This document shows positions 6,972 through 14,171 of a stretch of DNA of 22,429 nucleotides, one piece after another. This DNA is from a virus. Both the position numbers and the translations under genes were made by a program. The notes under the pieces were generated by a model. That model was not told where the DNA came from. It saw only the letters and a program-made list of their open reading frames with translations, and searched no databases. Location: positions 1 to 22,429 of the IMG/VR virus record IMGVR_UViG_3300027800_000326. One strand, 5' to 3'. Numbering within the stretch: position 1 is the stretch's first letter; every line of letters starts with the position of its first letter.

Positions 6972-8285
6972 TTATCTTTTGAAAATCAATACGTTCTCTT
7001 TTCCCATTGTTTTACTAATATTATTTCTGGAGGGCATTCGCTTATTTTGAATTTCTCTTTTTAAATCAACTATTTGCCCGACACCGTAGAATTCTAATAG
7101 TTCTTTTAGTATCAAAGTATTGTGTAATTCTTTGCCACCAACATGCCTATTCCCAATTGTAAAAATTAAATAACCATCTTTATTTATTGAGTTTACAATG
7201 TTTTTGATAGATTTGTTAAAATCATAAAAGAAATAAAGGACTTTATTAATTTTGCTATGATCATTAGAGTCAAATGAACAATAAAATTGCTTTAATTCAT
7301 TTGAAATGGAAAATAAGTTTTCTTTAATATCTAATAAGTTTTGATAAGCTTTACCGCCTAAACTCCTCGTATCAATTTCAGCGGTCGTTTTTAGGCAATC
7401 GCTATCAATATCAGGATCAATATCTTTCAAATTAATCCACTGCAACGGTAAATAAGAATATTGACCATACGTTACTGTTGTCTTGTTGTCTCCGTATGGT
7501 GGCGATGTTAATAGTAAATCAAACTTTTTAAGGCTTCTAATCCTTTTTGCTGAATCACCCAACTTCAGAGTTATATTTTTTATGTACTTATCTTTATGCA
7601 ACCAACCACAGTCATTCAACATGGTTCTATATTGAGTTATGTCTTTCATATTTCTATTTGAAATTTCAGAGAACATTTTTATGGGAGACATTCTTCTTAA
7701 TTCAATTTCACTTTTAGGCCTAACATGTAGCTTAAATGTAGATGTTCTATCGTTACTTGAGAGCCTTATGGTTTCAGCAAATGCAACCCATAAAAATTTT
7801 CTAAATAACAATTGCTTCTCAGACATAATGCCACGTCTGATTTTTGATAATTCAATTTGAACATCAGATTCAAACCATTTATCCAAATTAGTGAAAGATA
7901 CTTCAACCTTTTGATTTTTGTCTTCTAAAATTTTATTCAAAACCTCTTTTAATCTACATGTTGAACCTTTAATATAAGGTCCAGTTTTTACTTGGCTAAT
8001 TAATAGAGATAATGGATTAATATCTTGGCCAAATATATTAAATCCATATTTCATTGAAGTGGCAAAAGAAGTGGCAGAGCCCATATATGGATCTATTATC
8101 CAAGGATCACTTGGTAGTAGATTAAGGACAGCCTTTAGTATAGGTTCTTGAACAGATGGTACCATCATTGCTGGATATTGGAACAATCTATGAACATAAT
8201 CTCTTCTGTTATGGTTGGCACCATTGAGAATGTCAGTGTCAAGATTATTAAAACAATCAATTATTTCCTGTATAACTTGGGCCAT
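6972..8285 (-). CDS. DNA amino-methyltransferase (TRM11/SPPY class)
   Basis: 437 residues, first gene of the cassette. SAM-binding motif I is D65-PYMGSAT with the downstream acidic residue D88 in FGQDINP; the catalytic motif IV is T260-SPPYG. Motif I precedes motif IV by about 190 residues, an alpha-like order with a probable target-recognition region between them. SPPY is typical of N4-cytosine or N6-adenine enzymes, so the base is not determined. The ATG has GGAAAG about nine bases upstream and a good promoter at 8338-8366. No restriction nuclease is visible in the operon, so modification may serve self-recognition for the ATPase/receiver pair, or be an epigenetic mark. AT-rich like its two neighbours. 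Confidence 0.85.
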   Translation of the reverse strand: MAQVIQEIIDCFNNLDTDILNGANHNRRDYVHRLFQYPAMMVPSVQEPILKAVLNLLPSDPWIIDPYMGSATSFATSMKYGFNIFGQDINPLSLLISQVKTGPYIKGSTCRLKEVLNKILEDKNQKVEVSFTNLDKWFESDVQIELSKIRRGIMSEKQLLFRKFLWVAFAETIRLSSNDRTSTFKLHVRPKSEIELRRMSPIKMFSEISNRNMKDITQYRTMLNDCGWLHKDKYIKNITLKLGDSAKRIRSLKKFDLLLTSPPYGDNKTTVTYGQYSYLPLQWINLKDIDPDIDSDCLKTTAEIDTRSLGGKAYQNLLDIKENLFSISNELKQFYCSFDSNDHSKINKVLYFFYDFNKSIKNIVNSINKDGYLIFTIGNRHVGGKELHNTLILKELLEFYGVGQIVDLKREIQNKRMPSRNNISKTMGKENVLIFKR

Positions 8286-8337
8286 TTATAGTACTTTCCA
8301 GCGTTTAATGAGAGATTTATTTATTGAAGATATGAGT

Positions 8338-8366
8338 TATATAACCATAATATAGAACTTTAGCAA
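8338..8366 (-). promoter_or_regulatory. Sigma70-type promoter for the methylase operon
   Basis: On the minus strand TTGCTA (8366-8361) and TATATA (8343-8338) are 17 bases apart. The methylase ATG at 8285 lies 52 bases downstream. No competing promoter of similar quality was seen for this operon. Confidence 0.55.
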
Positions 8367-8507
8367 TTCTAAAAAATACATTGCGTGGAAAAGAGGGGGA
8401 CAGATTTGTTTTACAGTGCAAGATTGATTTAAAGAGTTATGTTCACCGTTAGTTCTCTTTGATGTAATCGTTTTTTTAAATGCCATATAATAAGCAATAC
8501 AAATATA

Positions 8508-8536
8508 TTGACAATAAATCAACATAGCTTTATATT
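8508..8536 (+). promoter_or_regulatory. Near-consensus promoter abutting the brnT start codon
   Basis: TTGACA at 8508-8513 and TATATT at 8531-8536 with a 17-base spacer. Transcription would start about seven bases after the -10, at or within a base or two of the brnT ATG at 8543, predicting a leaderless mRNA. The TA complex would be expected to repress here by binding over the promoter. Confidence 0.7.
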
Positions 8537-8542
8537 TTCTGC

Positions 8543-8836
8543 ATGACTAATAAAACTCACTTTGAATGGGATGAACACAAAGATAAGACCAACCAGGAAA
8601 AACATGGCGTCTCATTCGCTTTGGCTCAATCAGCTTTTTTAGACCAGAACCGTATTATCTTGGAGGACTTGAACCATAGTGCCGATGAACAAAGATTTTA
8701 TTGTCTGGGCAAGATCTCTGACGGGATTTTGACTGTAAGATTTACTTATCGCTCTAATACAATCAGAATCCTCGGTGCTGGATACTGGAGAAAGGGTAAA
8801 AAAATCTATGAAAAAGAAAATAGAATACACAGATGA
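8543..8836 (+). CDS. brnT: BrnT family toxin (type II TA)
   Basis: 97 residues, typical BrnT length. Family landmarks are visible: FEWDEHKDKTNQEKHGVSF at residues 8-26, then HSADEQRFYCLG, LTVRFTYR and a C-terminal IRILGAGYWRKGKKIYEK in the place of the usual RIISAR-A-K-E-R-x-Y block. BrnT is a RelE-fold ribonuclease toxin in the cytoplasm, neutralised by BrnA. The start is fixed by homology to the FEWDE opening; no Shine-Dalgarno precedes it and the promoter's -10 ends six bases before the ATG. It overlaps the brnA start by 29 bases. The TA pair lies between the defence-like operon and the phage-like element. Confidence 0.9.
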   Translation: MTNKTHFEWDEHKDKTNQEKHGVSFALAQSAFLDQNRIILEDLNHSADEQRFYCLGKISDGILTVRFTYRSNTIRILGAGYWRKGKKIYEKENRIHR

Positions 8837-9038
8837 ACCTATGGACAACGTGAAGGTGATATCCGATTTCTTGCCATCTCCTGAAGAGTTGGTCTTAAAA
8901 GATCAAACTGTGAAGATTACACTCTCATTGAGCAAGTCCAGCGTTGATTTTTTTAAGAAAGAGGCAAAAAAGTATAACACCCAATATCAAAAAATGATCC
9001 GTCGCCTTCTGGATGATTATGCAACTCATCAGGCATAA
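8808..9038 (+). CDS. brnA: BrnA family antitoxin (type II TA)
   Basis: 76 residues from the ATG at 8808, chosen over an upstream in-frame ATG at 8775 because AAAGGG lies about 11 bases before it and the MKKKIEYTDEP opening fits BrnA. The N-terminal 35 residues bind toxin in this family; the C-terminal VKITLSLSKSSVDFFKKEAKKYNTQ and MIRRLLDDY segments look like a ribbon-helix-helix DNA-binding domain. It neutralises BrnT and autoregulates the pair. The last residues include YATHQA. The gene overlaps the end of brnT, so translation is coupled. Confidence 0.85.
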   Translation: MKKKIEYTDEPMDNVKVISDFLPSPEELVLKDQTVKITLSLSKSSVDFFKKEAKKYNTQYQKMIRRLLDDYATHQA

Positions 9039-9103
9039 GAGACTTTGAAGCTAATAAGCCTACCCTCTTCAACTCTTTCAACCAGGAAAGAGTCTATGCA
9101 GCC

Positions 9104-9370
9104 TCATTGTTGTTTTATCTGAATCATTTCCACACTCTTTATCTGCATGTTCAGATGCCTGAGCACACACAGATCATTAAGACATTTATGATACCTGACT
9201 CTTGCTCCATCATCCCAGGGCTTGGTAGTTATAATTTTGGTTTTCAGGCCACAAATCGGGCAAATAGCTCCTGAGTAAGAAGTATATTCAACCCCTTGTT
9301 CAGCTATACTCTGTACTTTTTTTATTACTGCTATCACAGCGCTTGTATGGCCCATATCCCCTCCAATCAT
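9104..9370 (-). CDS. Ogr/Delta-like phage zinc-finger protein
   Basis: 88 residues from the ATG at 9370, four bases after the large-terminase stop, with GGAG eight bases upstream; an alternative ATG at 9355 gives 83 residues. The core is C-x2-C-x22-C-x4-C, beginning ICPICG and ending YHKCLNDLC, exactly the spacing of P2 Ogr and P4 Delta, which activate late-gene promoters with host RNA polymerase. The C-terminal stretch (VLRHLNMQIKSVEMIQ) is shorter than in Ogr. It is the last gene of the minus-strand operon. A Com-like translational regulator or a generic zinc ribbon are alternatives. Late activation is family inference; the cysteine spacing is seen. Confidence 0.7.
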   Translation of the reverse strand: MIGGDMGHTSAVIAVIKKVQSIAEQGVEYTSYSGAICPICGLKTKIITTKPWDDGARVRYHKCLNDLCVLRHLNMQIKSVEMIQIKQQ

Positions 9371-9374
9371 TGTC

Positions 9375-11354
9375 TCAACTCCAGAAATCCCCACCACCTG
9401 TGAATGGATTTTCAACAACCTCTTTTTTCCTGACCACAACCTCCTGACTGGCTTCCAGAAGCAGGTTAACCCCACCGCCCGGCCACTCCCAATCCGCTAC
9501 AATGGAGGCCATGCACTCGCAGTCAAGATAGTGGTTTGCCGCACTGGAACTCTTTTGCATCCACTTTTCAACCCCGCGGTCATCAATCTGCTTCTCTTCT
9601 GCCAGGATCTGCTTTGCATAACTCTCATCAGTATCAGCATGAAGGAAAGCGCCACCAGGCAACCCCTCCATTGCCTTTTCCAGACGCATGAAGAACATAT
9701 CCTTGAGCTTGTCAGTATCAAGCAGAATATTGCGCATACCAGCTCTTAACGGTTTGCCTGATGGAGTTTTGTTCAGAGGGTTTCCAATTCTCATTTTTGA
9801 CGGCAGAGGGTTGGAAGAGCCCTTAACACCCCAGACCCTGCACCCCATGCCATACCCCATCCGGCTCTGTAGCCACAGATATGTCTCTTCAGTTGAGGAT
9901 ACGTTGGAGGAGTATTTGCCTCCGCCAGTGTCAATTGCCGCTCTCCAGATCCCGGAAATATGGCCACACCCATCAACCGGATATCTTTTTTCAAACAGCA
10001 GTTGATCAACATCTGCCCAGGAGTCGAGATACCCGTAATCAACCAGCCAGGATGTGTAATCCTTTGCCCAGGCTCGCACAACAAACCAGAACCCGTGTTT
10101 CTGTACATCAATTCCGGCTGTAAGGGCCACTGCTTTTGACGGTACTGTCTGACGGGCAAGAGATGTGCAGCACTGGAGAATATCGCTGTATTCAGCAGTC
10201 ACAACCACGTTTTTCCACGGTTCAGCAGCATAATTGTTCCGAAAATCCCTCAGTTTGATCCTGTTTTTCTGCCCACGCAGAAAAGCAGCAGCACTTTCCG
10301 ACAGACTGACAAAGAAAGAGATCCATGCAGGCAAAAGAAAACCCACTTTTTTAGGGGCATATGCCTGCATATATGCCGGAACAGTCAGATTAAACTTGCC
10401 TCTGGAACGCCACTCTCCGGCTCTTACTGCCCGATTTCTCACCTCATCATCCCATTTCGCCTGGCAGAACTGACACTCGTACCAGGCAAGCAGCTTTGAC
10501 TCCACGGTTTCCGGATCTGCCTCTCCACCTTCCGGCCATTTTATCTGCTCAAAGACCATCACCTGATGCTGGCCACAGTGCGGACACTTGGCATAAAAAT
10601 CAAAGATCACCTGAGCTTCAGTGTTAAGGGCCTGCCAGATTGGCCCTGTTTCCACAGACGGGGTGGAGAGCTTCCAGATTTTAGCCTTTCCACGTCTTCT
10701 GTATGTGGTTGTCCTCTTCTCTCCAAGGGAGATCGGGTCAGACTCTGTTTTTGATGCTGCCGAAGGGTATTTGTCTGTCTCATCAAAGACAACATACCGG
10801 ATAGGGTCAGATGCCAGACTTGTAGCTGAGTGAGCCCACCCGATTGAGATGGATGTGTGCTTTAAAGAGAGTCCAAGGTTTGTCTCATCGTTCACAGCTC
10901 CGGTCATCAGCCGCCTGAGCCTCGGGCTCTCTTTGAACATGGGGATCACCCTTGTTCTGAGCTGCTTTTTTGCAGATGATTCATTAGGGTAAACATACCG
11001 TACCGGCCCAGGCTCCCGGTCAGTGCGCTTGCCAATGCAGTTATGGACAGCTTCGGATCCTCCTGACTGAACGCATTTGCACAGAATCACTGTCTGCACA
11101 CACTCGTAATCAGCAGCATCCATGATATCTACCAGGTACGGGGTGACAATGTTCTTCCATGGCCCCTTCATCTCCGATTCTGACACATACCGGTACTTTT
11201 CTGCCCAATCGCTGGTTTTCATGGATTTGAGCTTTCTCAATATCCGCTTTTCAGCAAATGAGAGTGAGAATTTCAAAGGTTTGCTGCCCTGTTCCCTGAT
11301 CAGGTTGACGTAGGCTTTTGGCATCCATGACGGTATTTTTACACTGAGTTGCAC
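9375..11354 (-). CDS. terL: Phage terminase large subunit, GpA family
   Basis: 659 residues, the usual GpA length. It packages phage DNA: an N-terminal ATPase translocates and a C-terminal nuclease cuts. The ATPase region shows CKCVQSGGSEA (K93 to about 103) where GpA proteins carry their P-loop-like motif, and the Walker B VVFDET with D191-E192. A CPHCG and CQFC pair forms the family's zinc finger at about residues 257-310, and AGIDVQ with D416 opens the nuclease domain. The canonical P-loop lysine position holds serine; lambda gpA likewise has an atypical motif (KSARVGYSK) using an earlier lysine. It starts four bases downstream of the small subunit. No portal or capsid gene follows. Confidence 0.92.
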   Translation of the reverse strand: MQLSVKIPSWMPKAYVNLIREQGSKPLKFSLSFAEKRILRKLKSMKTSDWAEKYRYVSESEMKGPWKNIVTPYLVDIMDAADYECVQTVILCKCVQSGGSEAVHNCIGKRTDREPGPVRYVYPNESSAKKQLRTRVIPMFKESPRLRRLMTGAVNDETNLGLSLKHTSISIGWAHSATSLASDPIRYVVFDETDKYPSAASKTESDPISLGEKRTTTYRRRGKAKIWKLSTPSVETGPIWQALNTEAQVIFDFYAKCPHCGQHQVMVFEQIKWPEGGEADPETVESKLLAWYECQFCQAKWDDEVRNRAVRAGEWRSRGKFNLTVPAYMQAYAPKKVGFLLPAWISFFVSLSESAAAFLRGQKNRIKLRDFRNNYAAEPWKNVVVTAEYSDILQCCTSLARQTVPSKAVALTAGIDVQKHGFWFVVRAWAKDYTSWLVDYGYLDSWADVDQLLFEKRYPVDGCGHISGIWRAAIDTGGGKYSSNVSSTEETYLWLQSRMGYGMGCRVWGVKGSSNPLPSKMRIGNPLNKTPSGKPLRAGMRNILLDTDKLKDMFFMRLEKAMEGLPGGAFLHADTDESYAKQILAEEKQIDDRGVEKWMQKSSSAANHYLDCECMASIVADWEWPGGGVNLLLEASQEVVVRKKEVVENPFTGGGDFWS

Positions 11355-11358
11355 TGTT

Positions 11359-12177
11359 TTAAGCCTCCTCTATCTCAAGATCAGAGCCTGATTCATCCAT
11401 TGAATAATCAGAATCAGTCTCTGTGATTGAATCATCAGCATCAGGATCAGGGTCAAACATGAAATCAAGAGAAAAGCTGTCAGTGTGAGCCATCTTGTTC
11501 ATCATGAAATCCAGTTTGCGCTCCACAAAGTTCTTGGCATTATTGATTTTGCGGATATCTCCACCCATCATGTGACAAAGATCAGCCATGATCATGTCCA
11601 TAAGCTGCCTGAAGTTGATATCAAGCACAGTGAGGATCCCGACCATCCTCATGTCCACCTCATCCTTGAGCACATATTTGCCCTGATCCCGCTCCCTGGA
11701 GAACTTGAGCTTTTCTATCTGCTCACGGAGCTTCTGCCTCTCCAGGTCTGCTTTATCTGCCTGGATGTCATTAAGATCATCCAGGTTTGCATTTGCCCGC
11801 TCAAGATATGTGGCAGCATAGGCACGAGCTTCTGCCTCTGGCACTGTGCCGTCTTTGTTGACAGCTATCAGCCCCTTGTCTTTATCGCGGTATATTCTGC
11901 TTTTGCTCACCTTGAAGCCTGCTTTTTTCAGATGTGAGCAGGCTTCAAGCAGGCTGGAAAAATGATTCATCTTTCCCCCTGCAAAATATTTTTGTTCAAG
12001 CCATTCTTTTTTTTTGGATAATGCTTCATTGGCAGAATCATGGTTTTTCTTGTTTGCCTGTGTTGGAGACTCCTGATAAGATCTTAAAGTTTTAAGAGTT
12101 GCATTTTTAAATATTTTCAGCTCGACAGATTCTTCTTCAGTAACAACCTTTAAAAGCTCCTCTATTGACTTTGTCAT
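11359..12177 (-). CDS. Probable terminase small subunit
   Basis: 272 residues directly upstream of the large terminase. A winged-helix-like segment at about residues 75-105 (SHLKKAGFKVSKSRIYRDKDKGLI) resembles the DNA-binding module of Nu1-like small terminases, followed by a long charged coiled coil (about 125-170, ADLERQKLREQIEKLKFSRER) and a helical region. The last 30 residues are a striking acidic D/S/E-rich tail (FDPDPDADDSITETDSD onward). The ATG directly abuts the TGA of the methyltransferase upstream with no intervening base. Role: recognition of the packaging site and recruitment of TerL. Assignment rests on position plus fold impression. Confidence 0.7.
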   Translation of the reverse strand: MTKSIEELLKVVTEEESVELKIFKNATLKTLRSYQESPTQANKKNHDSANEALSKKKEWLEQKYFAGGKMNHFSSLLEACSHLKKAGFKVSKSRIYRDKDKGLIAVNKDGTVPEAEARAYAATYLERANANLDDLNDIQADKADLERQKLREQIEKLKFSRERDQGKYVLKDEVDMRMVGILTVLDINFRQLMDMIMADLCHMMGGDIRKINNAKNFVERKLDFMMNKMAHTDSFSLDFMFDPDPDADDSITETDSDYSMDESGSDLEIEEA

Positions 12178-13521
12178 TCATAGCCTCTTAATTAAATTTG
12201 CCTTTTTACCCGTATAGTTCTCCCATCTCCGGATAATCACATCACAGTATTCCGGAGTCAGCTCCATTCCATAACAACGTCTGTCCAGGGCCTCACACGC
12301 TATCAACGTGCTCCCTGAACCAAGAAAGCAGTCAAACACAACATCACCCACCGCGGAAGAATTCCGTACCGCTCTTTTAACAAGCTCCACAGGTTTCATG
12401 GTTGGGTGCTCTTCGGATCTGTTCGGCTTTGGAAAATACCAGACTGTCTCCATCCCCTCATCCTGGTATTCAAGTTTGTAATCAGACACAGATAAAATCA
12501 CAGAGCCGTCATTTGTGTTAATGTTGACTGTCTTTTTATCTCCATGATCCTCAACAACAATGGATGGAATCTGCTGATACATGACAGAATCCTTGTTGCG
12601 TCCTCCATTCCAGAAATGACGCCCCTTTTTATTTCCATACAGAATAGGCTCGTGGCGGTAATGATAATCTCCCCTGGAAAAAACAAACTGCCCCTTCACC
12701 CACATCAAACACTGACGAAAAATCAGCCCGTTTGCAGCAAGAGGCTCCCGGAATGGCTTCCACATACTGTCAGCATGACAAATATAAAATGCTCCGCCAT
12801 CCACCAGGCTTGATGCAATATTCTGATAGACACTGTTCATGAAAGAATAGAAGGCATCAGGAGCCATGGAGTCATTCTTGATTTTTTCTCTATTCTGCTT
12901 GTTTCCACCAGAATAGTTGACGTTATATGGAGGATCAGTAAAACACATGCTGCATTGATGGCCATTAAGCAGTACAGAGACATCAGAAGGCTTTGTTGAA
13001 TCACCGCACATCAGCATGTGTCCCCCAAGCTGATACAGATCACCAGGCAGGACACTGCACTCCTCTTTCACATCAGGAACATCATCCTGATCAGTAAGGC
13101 CTGCAGAATCTTCCAGGCCATTAAGCAGGCTGTTTATATCTGCCTCAGAAAAACCTGGAATATCCAGCAGCCCGAAATCATTAATTTTCAGATCCAGCAG
13201 CTCTTCAAACAGCAGTTTTTCATCCCAGTTGCTCTCACCCACTTTGTTGTCAGCCATTCTGAATTTTCTGACCTGCTCAGGTGACAGGCTATCAAGCATG
13301 ACTGTGGGAACATGATCAAGCCCAAGCTTTACAGCAGCCAGGTATCTGCCATGGCCAGCTATAATCGTATGGCTTTTATCCAGGAGGATGGGCACATTAA
13401 AACCATACAGGGATATGGACTTTGCAATTTCTTCAACCTGTTTGGACGGATGCTTTTTTGCATTGCCTGAATACGGAGTTATCAACTCAAGCTGGATATT
13501 TTTGATTTCAGGTGATGACAT
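12178..13521 (-). CDS. ParB-domain DNA methyltransferase fusion
   Basis: 447 residues. Residues about 8-130 are a ParB/Srx-like domain (LITPYSGNAKKHPSKQVEEI, then IIAGHGRYLAAVKLG), followed by a beta-class amino-methyltransferase: catalytic D196-P-P-Y199 first, then HPTMKPVEL and the SAM-binding FLGSGST with G401 and G403. DPPY suggests N6-adenine methylation, though cytosine N4 is possible. Such fusions are recurrent in phages and prophages and probably protect the genome from host restriction or mark it for packaging. It overlaps the upstream gene's stop by one base (TGATG) and touches TerS with no gap, so it is part of the packaging block. Confidence 0.9.
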   Translation of the reverse strand: MSSPEIKNIQLELITPYSGNAKKHPSKQVEEIAKSISLYGFNVPILLDKSHTIIAGHGRYLAAVKLGLDHVPTVMLDSLSPEQVRKFRMADNKVGESNWDEKLLFEELLDLKINDFGLLDIPGFSEADINSLLNGLEDSAGLTDQDDVPDVKEECSVLPGDLYQLGGHMLMCGDSTKPSDVSVLLNGHQCSMCFTDPPYNVNYSGGNKQNREKIKNDSMAPDAFYSFMNSVYQNIASSLVDGGAFYICHADSMWKPFREPLAANGLIFRQCLMWVKGQFVFSRGDYHYRHEPILYGNKKGRHFWNGGRNKDSVMYQQIPSIVVEDHGDKKTVNINTNDGSVILSVSDYKLEYQDEGMETVWYFPKPNRSEEHPTMKPVELVKRAVRNSSAVGDVVFDCFLGSGSTLIACEALDRRCYGMELTPEYCDVIIRRWENYTGKKANLIKRL

Positions 13522-13967
13522 CAGGCTTCTCCAAGATATTTCTCAAGTTCCAAAACTCGTTCTAACTCTAAGTCATCACACAAAAAAAATTTTTTGTTTT
13601 TGATAATGTCTTTTAAGCAGGCCTTATGATAAACGATACTCGCTCTATAATTTGGATCTCTTTTTTTAAAGATTTCATGATAACTACGACTACTATCATC
13701 AAAAGCTGGATTTTCAAGTTGCAATTTTTCGTAAAGATTAGGATTCAATCTCGAGCAAAGACGATTAAACTGACGGCTCAAAGTTTCTATTTTAGAGTAA
13801 CCAAGCTCTCTGGAAACCCTAGAATAAGATTCCCCTCCAAAAATACGTAGAAAAATAGAATATTTTTTTTCCACTATGACGATTTTCTTTTTTGCTTCAT
13901 CAGAAGAACCGTACCTGATCTTTATTTTTGTAATATCTTCTTCTTTTAATCTTTGGAATTTATTCAC
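13521..13967 (-). CDS. HTH-containing phage hypothetical protein
   Basis: 148 residues. The start is GTG at 13967, overlapping the upstream TGA by four bases (GTGA). Residues about 39-75 (FLRIFGGESYSRVSRELGYSKIETLSRQF) look like a helix-turn-helix of the sigma-like or phage antiterminator type, suggesting DNA binding. The flanks are lysine- and glutamate-rich and contain no cysteine cluster. More AT-rich than the adjacent primase and methyltransferase, which may mean a separate acquisition. It could be a late-gene or packaging regulator; I do not recognise the family. Confidence 0.65.
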   Translation of the reverse strand: MNKFQRLKEEDITKIKIRYGSSDEAKKKIVIVEKKYSIFLRIFGGESYSRVSRELGYSKIETLSRQFNRLCSRLNPNLYEKLQLENPAFDDSSRSYHEIFKKRDPNYRASIVYHKACLKDIIKNKKFFLCDDLELERVLELEKYLGEA

Positions 13968-14167
13968 TTGAGATCCTCTGAGCTGTTCTGAATCTTTTTG
14001 ATCCTTGCGTTCATAGCCTTCAGCATTGTTGTTCTCAGCCCGTGTTTCAGCTCATATTCCAGAGCCTCCCTCAGCACTGTGAGTTGAGTTTCAGCCTTAA
14101 TTGTTGCAAGTCCATCCTGCACTGATGTGCAGCAGATCCTCTGAGCGGTTGTTAATTGCGGCATCAT
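13964..14167 (-). CDS. Small phage hypothetical protein (67 residues)
   Basis: The start is set at the MMPQ double ATG (14167) because AGGGAG lies eight bases upstream and this removes a long overlap with the primase. The longer frame opening at 14227 would run into the primase gene. The protein is mostly helical with residues TTAQRICC near the N-terminus and a basic C-terminal helix (MLKAMNARIKKIQ). It starts five bases after the primase stop and overlaps the next gene by four bases, so it belongs to the same operon. Function unknown; size and position fit a small replication-associated phage protein. Confidence 0.6.
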   Translation of the reverse strand: MMPQLTTAQRICCTSVQDGLATIKAETQLTVLREALEYELKHGLRTTMLKAMNARIKKIQNSSEDLK

Positions 14168-14171
14168 GTTT

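Noticed and set aside
8337-8525. 62-codon minus-strand open frame between the methylase operon and brnT
   Set aside because: It spans both divergent promoters, has no ribosome site and a low-complexity product.
9375-11354. Several 60-120-codon open frames on both strands inside the terminase gene
   Set aside because: They follow from the balanced composition of a real long gene and show no start signals or domains.
11485-11937. 150-codon plus-strand open frame opposite the small terminase
   Set aside because: It is antisense to a well-supported gene in a tight operon and lacks a ribosome site; its histidine/leucine-rich product is typical of a shadow frame.
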